This document shows positions 17,880 through 27,430 of a stretch of 64,000 bases of DNA, in pieces. The translations under genes were made by a program, and so were the position numbers. Positions within the stretch are counted from its first letter, which is position 1. Every line of letters starts with the position of its first letter. The notes beneath the pieces were generated by a model. The model searched no databases and had not been told where the DNA came from. It worked only from the letters and a program-made list of their open reading frames with translations. The stretch is taken from positions 1 to 64,000 of the forward strand of contig NZ_JAMQCO010000001.1 in assembly GCF_023702225.1 (NCBI RefSeq), read 5' to 3'. This DNA comes from Aureimonas altamirensis (GTDB taxonomy: Bacteria > Pseudomonadota > Alphaproteobacteria > Rhizobiales > Rhizobiaceae).

Positions 17880-18836
17880 ATGGCCACGCCTCTCGATCTG
17901 GACCAGCTCCGAACCTTCATCGCCGTCGTCGACACCGGCAGTTTCACGCGCGCCGCCGAAGACGTCTTCAAGACGCAGTCGGCCGTATCGATGCAGATCC
18001 GCCGTCTGGAAGACCGCCTCGGAAAAGAGCTGTTCGAGCGTAATGGCCGCAGCGTGAAGCTGACGGACGACGGCGCCCGCCTTCTCAGCTACGCACGGCG
18101 CATGCTGGCGCTGAGCCAGGAAACGCTGACCGCCTTCGACGAAGAGCATATTTCCGGCCATGTCCGCATCGGCCTGCCCGACGATTACGCCGAGCGCTTC
18201 CTGCCCGAGATCATGGGCCGCTTCGTGCGCTCCAATCCGCGCGTGGAACTGCAGATCGCCTGCGAGACGACGAACAGCCTGGTCGAGCATGTCGAGAAAG
18301 GGCATCTGGACGTTGCGCTGGTGTGCCCGTCCAAGACGCATGCCTGGTCCGAGATCGTCCGGCGCGAGCCGCTCCATTTCGTCACTTCGGCGTGTCACAC
18401 GGTGCACCTGGAAGAGGTTCTGCCGCTGGCCATCGGCCGCGCCGACTGCGTCTGGCGCAAGCAGGGCATCGACGCCCTGCGACAGGCCGGGCGGCAGCAT
18501 CGCGTGCTGTTTACCAGCTGGTCGGCCACCATCGTCACATCGGCCGTTCTGGCGGGTCTGGCGATCAGCGTCCTGCCCGAATGCGCGCTGCGGCCCGGAA
18601 TGCGCGTCTTGACCGAAGAGGAAGGGTTCCCGAGGCTCAAGGATGCCGAGATCGCGGTGATGCGGGGCAAGAACACCGACACCCCGGTCATCTCCGCGCT
18701 GATCGAGCATATCAGGGAAAGCCTGCGCAACCTCGTGCCGCCGACCGAGGAGACGCCGTTGACGCGGCAGTTGCCGGAAACGCGGGTGATCCGCTCGCAA
18801 CGCCTGCGCCCCGGCATGACGGCGACCGGCTGGTGA
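17880..18836 (+). CDS. LysR-family transcriptional regulator
   Basis: The 318-residue protein has an N-terminal HTH (GSFTRAAEDVFKTQSAVSMQ near residues 20-39) and a LysR effector domain beginning at about 92 (HVRIGLPDDYAERFLPEIM). The C-terminal tail of about 30 residues is Arg/Thr-rich and not part of the domain. It is divergent from a DUF1127 gene, a recurring Rhizobiales pair, and its stop TGA overlaps the xseA ATG by one base. Target and effector are unknown. Confidence 0.9.
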   Translation: MATPLDLDQLRTFIAVVDTGSFTRAAEDVFKTQSAVSMQIRRLEDRLGKELFERNGRSVKLTDDGARLLSYARRMLALSQETLTAFDEEHISGHVRIGLPDDYAERFLPEIMGRFVRSNPRVELQIACETTNSLVEHVEKGHLDVALVCPSKTHAWSEIVRREPLHFVTSACHTVHLEEVLPLAIGRADCVWRKQGIDALRQAGRQHRVLFTSWSATIVTSAVLAGLAISVLPECALRPGMRVLTEEEGFPRLKDAEIAVMRGKNTDTPVISALIEHIRESLRNLVPPTEETPLTRQLPETRVIRSQRLRPGMTATGW

Positions 18837-20407
18837 TGTCGGACGGGCTCTTCGCGCCACAGGGCACCAATGCCGCCGAATATTCCGTCTCGGAATTGTC
18901 CGGCGCCTTGCGGCGCACGGTCGAGGATGCGTTCGGCAATGTCCGCGTGCGCGGCGAAATCTCCGGATATCGCGGTGCGCACGCCTCGGGCCACGCCTAT
19001 TTCACGCTCAAGGACGACCGCGCCCGGCTGGACGCCGTGGTCTGGCGCGCCACCTTCGCCAAGCTGGCCTTCCGGCCGGAGGAAGGGCTGGAAGTCGTCG
19101 CCACCGGACGGCTGACGACCTATCCCGGCTCATCCAAATACCAGATCGTCATCGACGACCTGAAGCCGGCCGGCGCCGGCGCCCTGATGGCCCTCCTGAA
19201 CGAGCGACGGCTGAAGCTGGAAGCGGAGGGCCTTTTCGACGCGGCCCGCAAGCGCGCCCTTCCCTTCATGCCGCGCGTCATCGGCATCGTGACCTCGCCC
19301 ACCGGCGCGGTCATCCGCGATATCTGTCACCGCATCGCCGATCGCTTCCCCGTGCATCTGCTGGTCTGGCCGGTCCGGGTGCAGGGGGAGACGTCCGGGG
19401 CCGAAGTCGCCGCCGCCATCGACGGGTTCAACGCCATCGACCCGGCCGGCAAGGTTCCGCGGCCCGACCTGATCATCGTGGCGCGGGGCGGCGGCAGCCT
19501 CGAGGATCTGTGGGGCTTCAACGACGAATCCGTCGTGCGGGCGGCTGCGGCGTCCGCCATTCCGATCGTCTCGGCGGTCGGCCACGAAACGGACTGGACC
19601 TTGATCGACCACGCGGCCGACCGGCGTGCGCCGACACCCACCGGCGCGGCGGAAATGGCCGTCCCCGTCCGGGCGGAACTGCTGGCGCAGGTCGCCGCCC
19701 TGCATGCCCGCCTGCGCGCCGGCATCAGCCGGCAGTTGCAGCAGGAGCGCCGCGCGCTGGTCGCGCTGACGCGCGCCATGCCTGGCGCCGACATGATGCT
19801 CGCGACGCCGCGACGCCGCCTGGACGACCTTGCCGCCGGGCTGGAACGCGGCCTGACGGCCTACGTCACCACCGAAAGGCGGCGCTTCCTGTCGGCATCA
19901 GCACGGCTGCAACCCGGCCGGCTGGCCATCATGATCGGACACAGGCGCGCGCATCTGACGGAATTGGCCAACCGGTCCGGCCATGCGATTTCCGGCCGTG
20001 CATCCGGTGCACGGAACCGATTTTCCGGCATTGCGGCCGGGCTTCGTCCCTCGGTGCTGGATCACCGGCTGGACGGTGGGCGCCGGCGGCTGATGCCGCT
20101 TGGCGCGATGCTTGACCAGACCTGGGAGCGATCGGCCGTCCGCCGCACCGAACGGCTGGCAGGCGTCTGGCGGCTTGCCGCCAGCCTGGATCCGCGCCGG
20201 GTGCTGGAGCGCGGCTATGCCATCATCCGCGATACGGCCGGCCAGCCGATCACCCGGGCAGACGGACTTTCCGCAGGACAGCGCTTTTCCATCGAGTTTT
20301 CCGGAGGCGAAAGCCGCGAGGCCATGGCGCTGGACGGTGACGGCGCCGCCGGCCAGCCCCGCCGCGCGGCGAAGCCGGACAAGCCGGAGCAGGGGAAGCT
20401 GTTCTAG
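18836..20407 (+). CDS. xseA: exodeoxyribonuclease VII large subunit
   Basis: The 523-residue nuclease subunit degrades single-stranded DNA with XseB in repair. It has the N-terminal OB-fold (VSELSGALRRTVEDAF, then RGEISGYR and GHAYFTLKD), the central catalytic domain with GIVTSPTGAVIRDI, VARGGGSLEDLWGFNDE and SAVGHETDWTLIDHAAD, then a long coiled-coil region and a C-terminal RGYAIIRD strand. The start ATG overlaps the LysR stop (TGATG). xseB is not in the window. Convergent with the glycosyltransferase pair. Confidence 0.95.
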   Translation: MSDGLFAPQGTNAAEYSVSELSGALRRTVEDAFGNVRVRGEISGYRGAHASGHAYFTLKDDRARLDAVVWRATFAKLAFRPEEGLEVVATGRLTTYPGSSKYQIVIDDLKPAGAGALMALLNERRLKLEAEGLFDAARKRALPFMPRVIGIVTSPTGAVIRDICHRIADRFPVHLLVWPVRVQGETSGAEVAAAIDGFNAIDPAGKVPRPDLIIVARGGGSLEDLWGFNDESVVRAAAASAIPIVSAVGHETDWTLIDHAADRRAPTPTGAAEMAVPVRAELLAQVAALHARLRAGISRQLQQERRALVALTRAMPGADMMLATPRRRLDDLAAGLERGLTAYVTTERRRFLSASARLQPGRLAIMIGHRRAHLTELANRSGHAISGRASGARNRFSGIAAGLRPSVLDHRLDGGRRRLMPLGAMLDQTWERSAVRRTERLAGVWRLAASLDPRRVLERGYAIIRDTAGQPITRADGLSAGQRFSIEFSGGESREAMALDGDGAAGQPRRAAKPDKPEQGKLF

Positions 20408-20433
20408 CAGGTTTCCGGCCCGCGAGGCGTCGG

Positions 20434-21675
20434 CTAACCGGCCGCCACCCGGTCGATCCACTCGGCCTGCCGCCTCGCGCAGTACGCAACATCATAGGTA
20501 TCGATGACGAACTGTCGTGCGGCGGCCCCCATCCGCGTCCGCTGCAGCGGGGCCGTCGCAAGCCGGACGAGCGTATCCGCCAGCGCCGCGCTGTCGAAAA
20601 AGTCGACCAGAATGCCGTTGCGCCCGTGCTCCACCATCTCGCGGACGGGCGCGGTATCGCTGGCGACGATGGCGGCGCCCGCGCTCATCGCCTCCAGCAA
20701 AGACCACGACACCACGAACGGATAGGTCAGATACACGTGGACGGTGGACACCTGCAGCACCTGCACGAAGCGCTCATAGGGGATACGGCCCAGAAAATGC
20801 ACCCGGGCCCATTGTGCATCATCCATCTGCGGCCGGACTTCCGCAATGAACCTGTCCTTCCAGGTTCCGCTTTCGGGCAGCGGGCCGTAGCCGCCATCCT
20901 TGCCTTCCGACCCGACGATGACGACATGCGCCGCCGGTCGCCGGCGCAGAAGCGCCGGCAGGGCGCGCATGAAGGTGTGGAGCCCGCGATAGGGTTCCAG
21001 ATGACGGCTGACGAAGGTGAACACCTCGTTCTCGCGGGTCAGTACGCCGCCGTCTACCGCCAGCCGCGCGCCTCCGTTGGGCCGGATCTGCGCGGTATCG
21101 ATGCCGTCATGCACCACTTCGATGCGACGGCGGATGGTCTCGGGAAAGGTATCGGCCTGCCAGCGCGTCGGCGAAAGGCCCGCGACCGCCCCCTCGAAAC
21201 TGAGGTCGAAGGGAATGTTCAGCATCCGCGCCTTGCACACGGCCGCCGGGTTGATCCTGTCGAGGAACTCGGGATCGAAGTCCCAACTCGATTCCCGGTG
21301 CCGGTAATAGAGTTCGCAGTACAGGCCGATACGCGCCCGGGGCCAGATGTCCTGCAGGAACATCATCTCGCCCCAGCCGTGATGGCCGATGATGACGTCC
21401 GGTTCGTACCCCGCCTTGCGCAGGTCCAGCGCCCAGCGCGTGGCCGCCTCGCCATGGATGAGGGCGTTTTCAAGCTGCACCAGCCACGGATGCACTCCGG
21501 CCGACATGGCGCCGGCGGGCGTATAGCCGTGGAGGCGCATGCCCAGCGCCTCTTGGGGCAGATCCGACCTTTTGTGGAGGGCGGCTACGGCGTAGCGCTT
21601 TTCGCGCGCCAGCAACGGCCCCACATGCTTGAACTGGGCGGGGAAGTTATTGTGGACGAAGAGAAGGTTTCTCAT
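20434..21675 (-). CDS. glycosyltransferase (GT-B, family 4-like), copy 1
   Basis: The 413-residue GT-B enzyme starts with the Rossmann strand NLLFVHNNFPAQF. The middle GHHGWGEMMFLQDIWP block is shared with its neighbour, and the C-terminal donor site has the E-x7-E-like region LLEAMSAGAAIVASDTAPVREM. No membrane span or signal. It starts 6 bases after the stop of the paralogue at 21682, so the two form one operon. The sugar and acceptor are unknown; no export or polymerase gene is nearby. Confidence 0.88.
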   Translation of the reverse strand: MRNLLFVHNNFPAQFKHVGPLLAREKRYAVAALHKRSDLPQEALGMRLHGYTPAGAMSAGVHPWLVQLENALIHGEAATRWALDLRKAGYEPDVIIGHHGWGEMMFLQDIWPRARIGLYCELYYRHRESSWDFDPEFLDRINPAAVCKARMLNIPFDLSFEGAVAGLSPTRWQADTFPETIRRRIEVVHDGIDTAQIRPNGGARLAVDGGVLTRENEVFTFVSRHLEPYRGLHTFMRALPALLRRRPAAHVVIVGSEGKDGGYGPLPESGTWKDRFIAEVRPQMDDAQWARVHFLGRIPYERFVQVLQVSTVHVYLTYPFVVSWSLLEAMSAGAAIVASDTAPVREMVEHGRNGILVDFFDSAALADTLVRLATAPLQRTRMGAAARQFVIDTYDVAYCARRQAEWIDRVAAG

Positions 21676-21681
21676 GGCCGG

Positions 21682-22914
21682 TCAGGCTGCGACTGCCTCC
21701 AGCCATGCCTTCGCCCGGGGCAGCGTCACCTCGTTCAGATCCCAGCCGGCACAGGCCGCCGCGCGGGCGCGCTGTCCCAACTCGGCCCGCATGGCGGCAT
21801 CGGTCAGCAGGGAGGCGATCGAGGCGGCCATGCCGGCTGGATCGAAATAGTCGACCAGAATGCCGGTTTCGCCGTGCGTTATCGCTTCGCGCACAGGTTC
21901 GGTATCGCCGGCCACGACCGCGCATCCCGCGCTCATCGCCTCGATCAGATGGGGCGACAGGGGGAACGGATAGGACAGGTGGACATGCACCGAGGACGCC
22001 TGCGCCAGCGCCAGGCGTCCGCGCTGGTCCGGCCGCCCGATGAAATGGACGCGGGCCCAGTCCGCCGGACCGACGAGCAACCGCACCTCGTCGATGAACT
22101 TCTGCTTCCAGCTTAGTCCGGCGGCCGGCCAGTCCGCCGGTGCGCCCTCCCCGCCCGCGATGACGATGTGCGCTGTCGGCCGGGCTGCCAGAAGGTCCGG
22201 CAGCGCGCGCATGAAGACGTGATACCCGCTGCCGGGCTCCAGCACGGGGGCGCAGAAGCTGACGACCTCGTCGGCTCGGGTCAGCACGAGGCCATCGCCG
22301 ACATCGACCGCTGCATCGGCGCGTGGCGCGAAACGGCCCGTGTCGATACCCTCCGGTATCACGGTTATCCGCTCCCGGAAGAATTCGGGGAAGGCCGTGG
22401 CCTGGAACCGCGTCGGCGCAAGGCCGGCATCCGCCTCGCGCAGGGTCATGTCCAGATGCAGGTTACGAAAGGCGACGCGACTGGCGTCGAGCGGGTCGGG
22501 CGTGACGAATTCGGGGTCGAAACCCACGTCGCCTCCATCCTTGCGGAAATAGTAATCGCAGTGGACCACCATGCGCGCCTGCGGCCAGACGTCCTTCAGG
22601 AACATCATTTCGCCCCAGCCCGGATGGCCGATGACGATATCGGGTTCATACCCCCGCTCGCGCAGCGCGTTTGCCGCGCGAAACGCCGCTTCGCCCCGGA
22701 TCGTCTTGGTTTCCAGGTCGCGCAGCCAGGGGTGCACGTCCCGCGTACTGCTGCGCGAGGGACGGTAGGAAACGAGTTGAACGCCGTCGACGCGGTCGGG
22801 CAGGTCCGCACGCATATGGAGAGCGGCGACACGGCGATCGGGCGATCGGGCCAGCGCCGGCGCAAGGTGGCGAAACGGACCGGGGTAGTTCTGATGCACG
22901 AAGAGCAGCTTCAT
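21682..22914 (-). CDS. glycosyltransferase (GT-B, family 4-like), copy 2
   Basis: The 410-residue paralogue of the downstream gene aligns along its whole length (KLLFVHQNYPGPFRHL, GHPGWGEMMFLKDVWPQAR, IEAMSAGCAVVAGDTEPVREA), by eye around half identical. I chose the ATG at 22914; an in-frame start at 22965 adds 17 Arg-rich residues with no counterpart in the other copy. First gene of the pair. The upstream 160 bases contain an AT-rich stretch near 23030-23055 that could hold the promoter. Confidence 0.88.
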   Translation of the reverse strand: MKLLFVHQNYPGPFRHLAPALARSPDRRVAALHMRADLPDRVDGVQLVSYRPSRSSTRDVHPWLRDLETKTIRGEAAFRAANALRERGYEPDIVIGHPGWGEMMFLKDVWPQARMVVHCDYYFRKDGGDVGFDPEFVTPDPLDASRVAFRNLHLDMTLREADAGLAPTRFQATAFPEFFRERITVIPEGIDTGRFAPRADAAVDVGDGLVLTRADEVVSFCAPVLEPGSGYHVFMRALPDLLAARPTAHIVIAGGEGAPADWPAAGLSWKQKFIDEVRLLVGPADWARVHFIGRPDQRGRLALAQASSVHVHLSYPFPLSPHLIEAMSAGCAVVAGDTEPVREAITHGETGILVDYFDPAGMAASIASLLTDAAMRAELGQRARAAACAGWDLNEVTLPRAKAWLEAVAA

Positions 22915-23074
22915 GTAAGACTTCAATCCTAGCTCACGGCGACGCCGTATCCGCCGCAAGGTCAAGGATTATCGTCCGAAAAGCGCTTCGTCCATCGGCA
23001 ATTCCTGCCCGGACGTCGATGCTCGCAGAATTTTGGTATAAACGATAATATATGTCTTCGGGTGCGGACGCGCT

Positions 23075-24520
23075 CTATTCGAGCATGGTCTTGACGATGA
23101 CCCCGTCCTTGACGATCAGGCTCAGCCGCTCCGAGGGATTCTCCAACAGGGAGAGGTCGTCCAGGGGATTTCCGTCGATCAGGATCATGTCGGCCAGCGC
23201 ACCCGCCTGGATCACGCCGAGCCGGCCATCGTAAGGCGTTCTCGGCCCGGACATCGCCAGAAGCTCGGCATTGACCGACGTGGCGCTGCGCAGAACCTCG
23301 GCATTCGAATACCAGCGGCCGAGATGGGTGAGCATGATGTTCTGGCGCGGGGCCAGCTCGGGCGAGAAGAGCACGTCCGAACCCCATGCCGTCCGGATGC
23401 CGTATCTTCGGGCATACTCGTAGACGCGTGGCGTGCCCTCGAACAATTGTCTCACGCGCTCGACGCCCGGCCCCGTCTGCGACGCCGCGTCATCCATGGT
23501 CAGGAAGGGCTGCGTGCTCAGCCACACTTCCCGCTCCGCGAACAGGCGGGCCGTCTCCTCGTCCATCAGATGCGCATGCTCCACGCAGCCGACCCCGGTC
23601 ATCAGAGACCGGCGGACGGTTTCGGGCGCATAGGCATGGACGGACACATAAGTGTTCCAGTCGCGCGCGACGGCAACGGCGGCGCGCAACTCGTCCTCGT
23701 CGAAGGTGGACATGTCGAGCGGGCTGCGCGGAGACGAGACGCCGCCACCGCCGACCAGCTTGATCTGCGAGGCGCCCTGCAGCAGTTGCTCGCGCACACG
23801 GCGCTTCAGGTCGCCTGCATCGTCGACGATCGCCGCGGTGCCCATCAGTTCGCTGACGCTCAGCGCGCCGTCACGGGGGATCTCGAACGGCATCCGCAGG
23901 TCGGCATGGCCTCCGGATGTCGTGATCATGGCCCCGGAGGGAAATATCCTCGGCCCGACGATGATGCCGCTGTCGATCGCCTGCTTGAACGAAAACACCG
24001 GGCCGCCCATGTCGCGGACGGTGGTGAAGCCGCGCATCAGCGTCCGCTCGGCCTCGGCGGTGGACGCCGCGAAGATCATGCCGGGCTCCGCCGTCATCAG
24101 CACGGGAAGCGGCACGGCGGCATAAAGCGTGTGCCAATGGGCGTCGATCAGACCGGGCATCAGCACCCGGCCCCCGCAATCGATAACCCGCGCATCGTCC
24201 GGCGGCGTTGCATTGGTGGTGTCCAGAGCCGCGATGCGATTGCCTTCGACAACCACCTGAACGCCATCGGCGAGCGTATCCGCAGTGCCGTCGAACAGGC
24301 GCAGGTTGCGCAGGACGATGCGCGCCGACGGCCTGTCCTGGGCCTTGCCCATCGTCGGCAACGCCGCTGACAGCATTGCCGCGCCGCCGCCGATCAGAAA
24401 TCCCCTCCGGGAGAAGCTTTCCAGCCGTCCGGCAACCTTTTGCAGGGCGGGGCTATGGCATGGACAAGGGCCTCCGGTGACCAGATGGGCGTATTTGGAA
24501 CCCAGACGAAACCGGCTCAT
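23075..24520 (-). CDS. Tat-exported metal-dependent amidohydrolase
   Basis: The 481-residue member of the amidohydrolase superfamily has a metal-binding HWH at residues 128-130, a likely carboxylated Lys in QIKLVGGGG, His in SVHAYA and EHAHLM, and Asp in WGSDVLF. These are the imidazolonepropionase/prolidase-like (Xaa-Pro, cyclic or aryl amide) set. The N-terminus is unusual: a Tat signal with RR at 38-39 is preceded by about 37 residues containing CPCHSP (Cys19, Cys21). Last of three same-strand genes after glutaminase and an MFS transporter. Substrate unknown. Confidence 0.85.
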   Translation of the reverse strand: MSRFRLGSKYAHLVTGGPCPCHSPALQKVAGRLESFSRRGFLIGGGAAMLSAALPTMGKAQDRPSARIVLRNLRLFDGTADTLADGVQVVVEGNRIAALDTTNATPPDDARVIDCGGRVLMPGLIDAHWHTLYAAVPLPVLMTAEPGMIFAASTAEAERTLMRGFTTVRDMGGPVFSFKQAIDSGIIVGPRIFPSGAMITTSGGHADLRMPFEIPRDGALSVSELMGTAAIVDDAGDLKRRVREQLLQGASQIKLVGGGGVSSPRSPLDMSTFDEDELRAAVAVARDWNTYVSVHAYAPETVRRSLMTGVGCVEHAHLMDEETARLFAEREVWLSTQPFLTMDDAASQTGPGVERVRQLFEGTPRVYEYARRYGIRTAWGSDVLFSPELAPRQNIMLTHLGRWYSNAEVLRSATSVNAELLAMSGPRTPYDGRLGVIQAGALADMILIDGNPLDDLSLLENPSERLSLIVKDGVIVKTMLE

Positions 24521-24563
24521 GATGTTCTCCTGTATGCCTGGCGGCCTATCCGACCGATCTGTC

Positions 24564-26186
24564 TCATGGCGCGGGTATCTCCCCCGGCCGGTAATTGGGC
24601 AGGCGGCTTGCCGGAATGATCGAAACGATGGCCAGAGCGGCCATGATCATCAAGCCGATCCGCAGTGCCTGAAGGCGGGATTCGGTGTTGACGCGGATCG
24701 CCTCGGCCTTCTGCTCCGGCGTCGCGCCGGTACGGGCGACGATGCCGGCGAACTGCTCGTTGTTCACGAAAGTGATCTCGCCCAGGTTCACCTGCGCCTG
24801 CAGTTCGGGCGTCAGCACGGGGTTCTCGGCAAGGCGGGTGACGACGGCCGCGCTGAGAAGGCCCACCATCAGGGCACCGGCCAGCGCCGTGCCGACCGCC
24901 GACGCAAGGTTGTTCGTCGTCCCGCGCAAGGAGCCGACATCGCCTGCCAGTTCCTTCGGCGAGGCCGTCACGAGCACATTGAAGACCAGCGTGACCAGCG
25001 AGCCCTGCCCGATGCCGAAAAGCACCAGGCCGGCCAGCACCGGCCATTCGCTCCAGTCGTTGCGCACCACGTAGGAAAGCCAGACCAGGGCGATCGAACA
25101 GAGGATGAAGCCGGCGCGGCCGATCTGCCGCGGCGTGAAACGTCCGTAAAAGCGAACGATGACCAGCGCCGCCACGAAAACCGTCAGGTTGAACGGCAGC
25201 ATCGCGACGGCGGTCGCGAGAGGCGACCGCCCCTGAACGATCTGGATATACAGCGGCACGGAAAAGTTCAGCGCGGCTTCGAGTGCGACGACGGCGAACA
25301 TGGCATAGACGGCAGCGCGCTCGTGGACGGAATCCAGCACCGCAAGTGCCAGCAGCGGCGTCAGCCCCCGTTGCTCCCGCCGCCGCGTCCACAGGAAAAA
25401 CAATTGGCCCAGCAGAACACCGAAGGCGATCATCAGCGGCGCCGGGGAGAGGCCGGCGATATGGAACGGTGCTGTTTCCCGGGCCAGCCCGAAGCCCCAT
25501 CCGTTGAGGTTGTTGAAGCCGAAGCTGATGAGGATGATCGCTGCGGCGGCAAGCAGCACGCCGACCACATCGATGCCGACGCCCGGTCGGCCCTTGTCCG
25601 GGGCAAGCCGGAAACTCAGGACCACCACGACGGCGGAGGCGACCATCAGAAGGCCGAAGGCCGGTCGCCAGCCGATCGTGCTGCCGAGCACGCCTCCGAT
25701 CAGGAAAGCCGCGACGCCGGCCCCTGCCCGTGCGGAACCCAGCGCGCCTACGGCGGTCGCCTGCTGGCTGCCATGGTAGTTCTCTGCGATCAGGGCGACC
25801 AGGGACGGCACGATGACGGCGGCGGCCGCGCCGCACAGCGCCTGCGCCACGATCATCACCGATGCCGTGGGGCTGAATGTCATAAGGGCCTGCGCACATC
25901 CGAACAGCACGACCGCCGCGCGGAAGACCTGCAATGCGCCCAGCCGTTGCACCAGCTTGGCGCCCAGCATGACGAAGCCGGCAACGATCATCGAATAGGC
26001 CACGATGCCCGTGGCCACCGTCGTGGGGGGGACGCCGAAGCTTTCGACCATGCCGCCCATGGCGACGGGCAACGACGCGACATTGTAGGACATGATGACC
26101 TGCCCCAGCGCAATCGCGATCATGGGCACCCAGGAGCGGCGCTCCTCGTCTCGCAGGTCCGGTCCGGTGGATGTCGCATAGGCCAT
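24564..26186 (-). CDS. MFS transporter, probably 14-segment drug:proton antiporter type
   Basis: The 540-residue polytopic protein has the length and spread of hydrophobic segments of the DHA2-like 14-helix class. Motif A-like VMLGAKLVQRLG follows the second helix. The ATG at 26186 is preceded by AAGGGGGAA at good spacing, so I prefer it to 26207. It lies 29 bases after glsA and 43 bases before the amidohydrolase, in one probable operon. It could export a drug or an amino-acid-derived compound; the cargo cannot be read from sequence. Confidence 0.88.
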   Translation of the reverse strand: MAYATSTGPDLRDEERRSWVPMIAIALGQVIMSYNVASLPVAMGGMVESFGVPPTTVATGIVAYSMIVAGFVMLGAKLVQRLGALQVFRAAVVLFGCAQALMTFSPTASVMIVAQALCGAAAAVIVPSLVALIAENYHGSQQATAVGALGSARAGAGVAAFLIGGVLGSTIGWRPAFGLLMVASAVVVVLSFRLAPDKGRPGVGIDVVGVLLAAAAIILISFGFNNLNGWGFGLARETAPFHIAGLSPAPLMIAFGVLLGQLFFLWTRRREQRGLTPLLALAVLDSVHERAAVYAMFAVVALEAALNFSVPLYIQIVQGRSPLATAVAMLPFNLTVFVAALVIVRFYGRFTPRQIGRAGFILCSIALVWLSYVVRNDWSEWPVLAGLVLFGIGQGSLVTLVFNVLVTASPKELAGDVGSLRGTTNNLASAVGTALAGALMVGLLSAAVVTRLAENPVLTPELQAQVNLGEITFVNNEQFAGIVARTGATPEQKAEAIRVNTESRLQALRIGLMIMAALAIVSIIPASRLPNYRPGEIPAP

Positions 26187-26215
26187 CGCATTCCCCCTTG
26201 GCGGCATCCGCCGTG

Positions 26216-27217
26216 TTATCGTTCCGGTACGGAAACCAGGAGATCCAGGCCAAGGCGCTGCGACAGGAACTGCGTCGCCAACTGTCCCCGAACGCTGTTT
26301 CCCGCGTCGTCCAACGGCGGCGCGAACGTTCCCAGACCGCCCTTGCCGGGCGAAACCGTGACGATGCCGCCGCCGATGCCGCTCTTGCCGGGCAGGCCGA
26401 CCTCATACAGCCAGTCTCCCGATGTCTCGTAGAGGCCCGCCGTCAACATGACGGCCAGGGTGTAGTGGCAGACGTCGGGTCGCACGACCTCTTCGCGCGT
26501 TACGGGGTTGAATCCGCCATCGGCCAGGGTTGCGCCCATGACGGCCAGATCGCGCGCGGTGACATCGAGCGAGCATTGGCGCGTATAGAGGTCGACAGCC
26601 TCGAGCGGGTCGCAATAGATGCCGTCGAGGCCGCGCAGCATCCAGGCGAGGCTTCGGTTGCGGAAATTGGTTTCGGACGCGGACCGGTAGACGTCCTCGT
26701 TGAGCGAGAGTTCGCGTCCGGCGAACCGCGACAGGCCATTCAGGATGAAATTCCACTTGTGCTCGACAGTATCGCCGGGCGCGAGGCTGGTGGCGGCAAT
26801 GGCGCCGGAATTGACCATCGGATTGGTCCTGCCGCCGGGCGCGCGTTCTGCGGAAATCGCCGAGTTGAAGGCCTGACCCGTCGCGTTGACGCCAAGCCGC
26901 TCGCGAGCGCCGGTCGGCCCGATCCGATCGCATATGAGGGCGAAGAGGAACGGCTTGGACACGCTCATGATGGTGAACGCATGGTCGCAATCTCCCACCG
27001 TATGGACACCGCCGCCCGTCTCCACGACGCTTATGCCGAACAGGGCCGGGTCCGCCCGCGCCAGGGCCGGATAGACCGTGGAGACGAGGCCGTCATCGAC
27101 GTTGCGGAACCGCTCGTACGCGTCTTCGATCAGGGAGCCTATGCGCGACGGGGGCGGCAGCCTGCCCGTGGAGACGTAGGCAACGGCCTCGTCGACGAGC
27201 GGATCGAGCAGTTCCAT
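26216..27217 (-). CDS. glsA: glutaminase A
   Basis: The 333-residue serine-dependent beta-lactamase-fold enzyme converts glutamine to glutamate and ammonia. The catalytic S85-V-S-K88 is present, with the TNPMVNSGAIA block, the catalytic Tyr region (VDLYTRQCS) and the GLPGKSGIGGGI loop near the end. Family length is about 305-330 residues. First gene of a three-gene minus-strand set with an MFS transporter and a Tat amidohydrolase. In bacteria GlsA with a transporter can serve acid resistance or glutamate supply; which applies here is open. Confidence 0.94.
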   Translation of the reverse strand: MELLDPLVDEAVAYVSTGRLPPPSRIGSLIEDAYERFRNVDDGLVSTVYPALARADPALFGISVVETGGGVHTVGDCDHAFTIMSVSKPFLFALICDRIGPTGARERLGVNATGQAFNSAISAERAPGGRTNPMVNSGAIAATSLAPGDTVEHKWNFILNGLSRFAGRELSLNEDVYRSASETNFRNRSLAWMLRGLDGIYCDPLEAVDLYTRQCSLDVTARDLAVMGATLADGGFNPVTREEVVRPDVCHYTLAVMLTAGLYETSGDWLYEVGLPGKSGIGGGIVTVSPGKGGLGTFAPPLDDAGNSVRGQLATQFLSQRLGLDLLVSVPER

Positions 27218-27430
27218 GTCACCGGCCCTCCCCGATGCGCGGCTCCATCACTGTGTATGGCAGCCAAACGAGCACCCACGCGTGGTTGCACGATCAACGA
27301 TCGACGCAATAGTGACTTAATCCAAAGTTGTGTCAAGGCGCCGCACCATCCCGCGGAATGAGCCTCGGCTTGGCCATCTGCGTCCTATTACGTATGGTTG
27401 CGTCCAGATGTCCGTGAAGAGAGTTTGTCG

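Noticed and set aside
24285-26432. 715-codon plus-strand frame opposite the MFS gene
   Set aside because: Arg/Asp/His/Gln-rich shadow of hydrophobic MFS codons; no motif.
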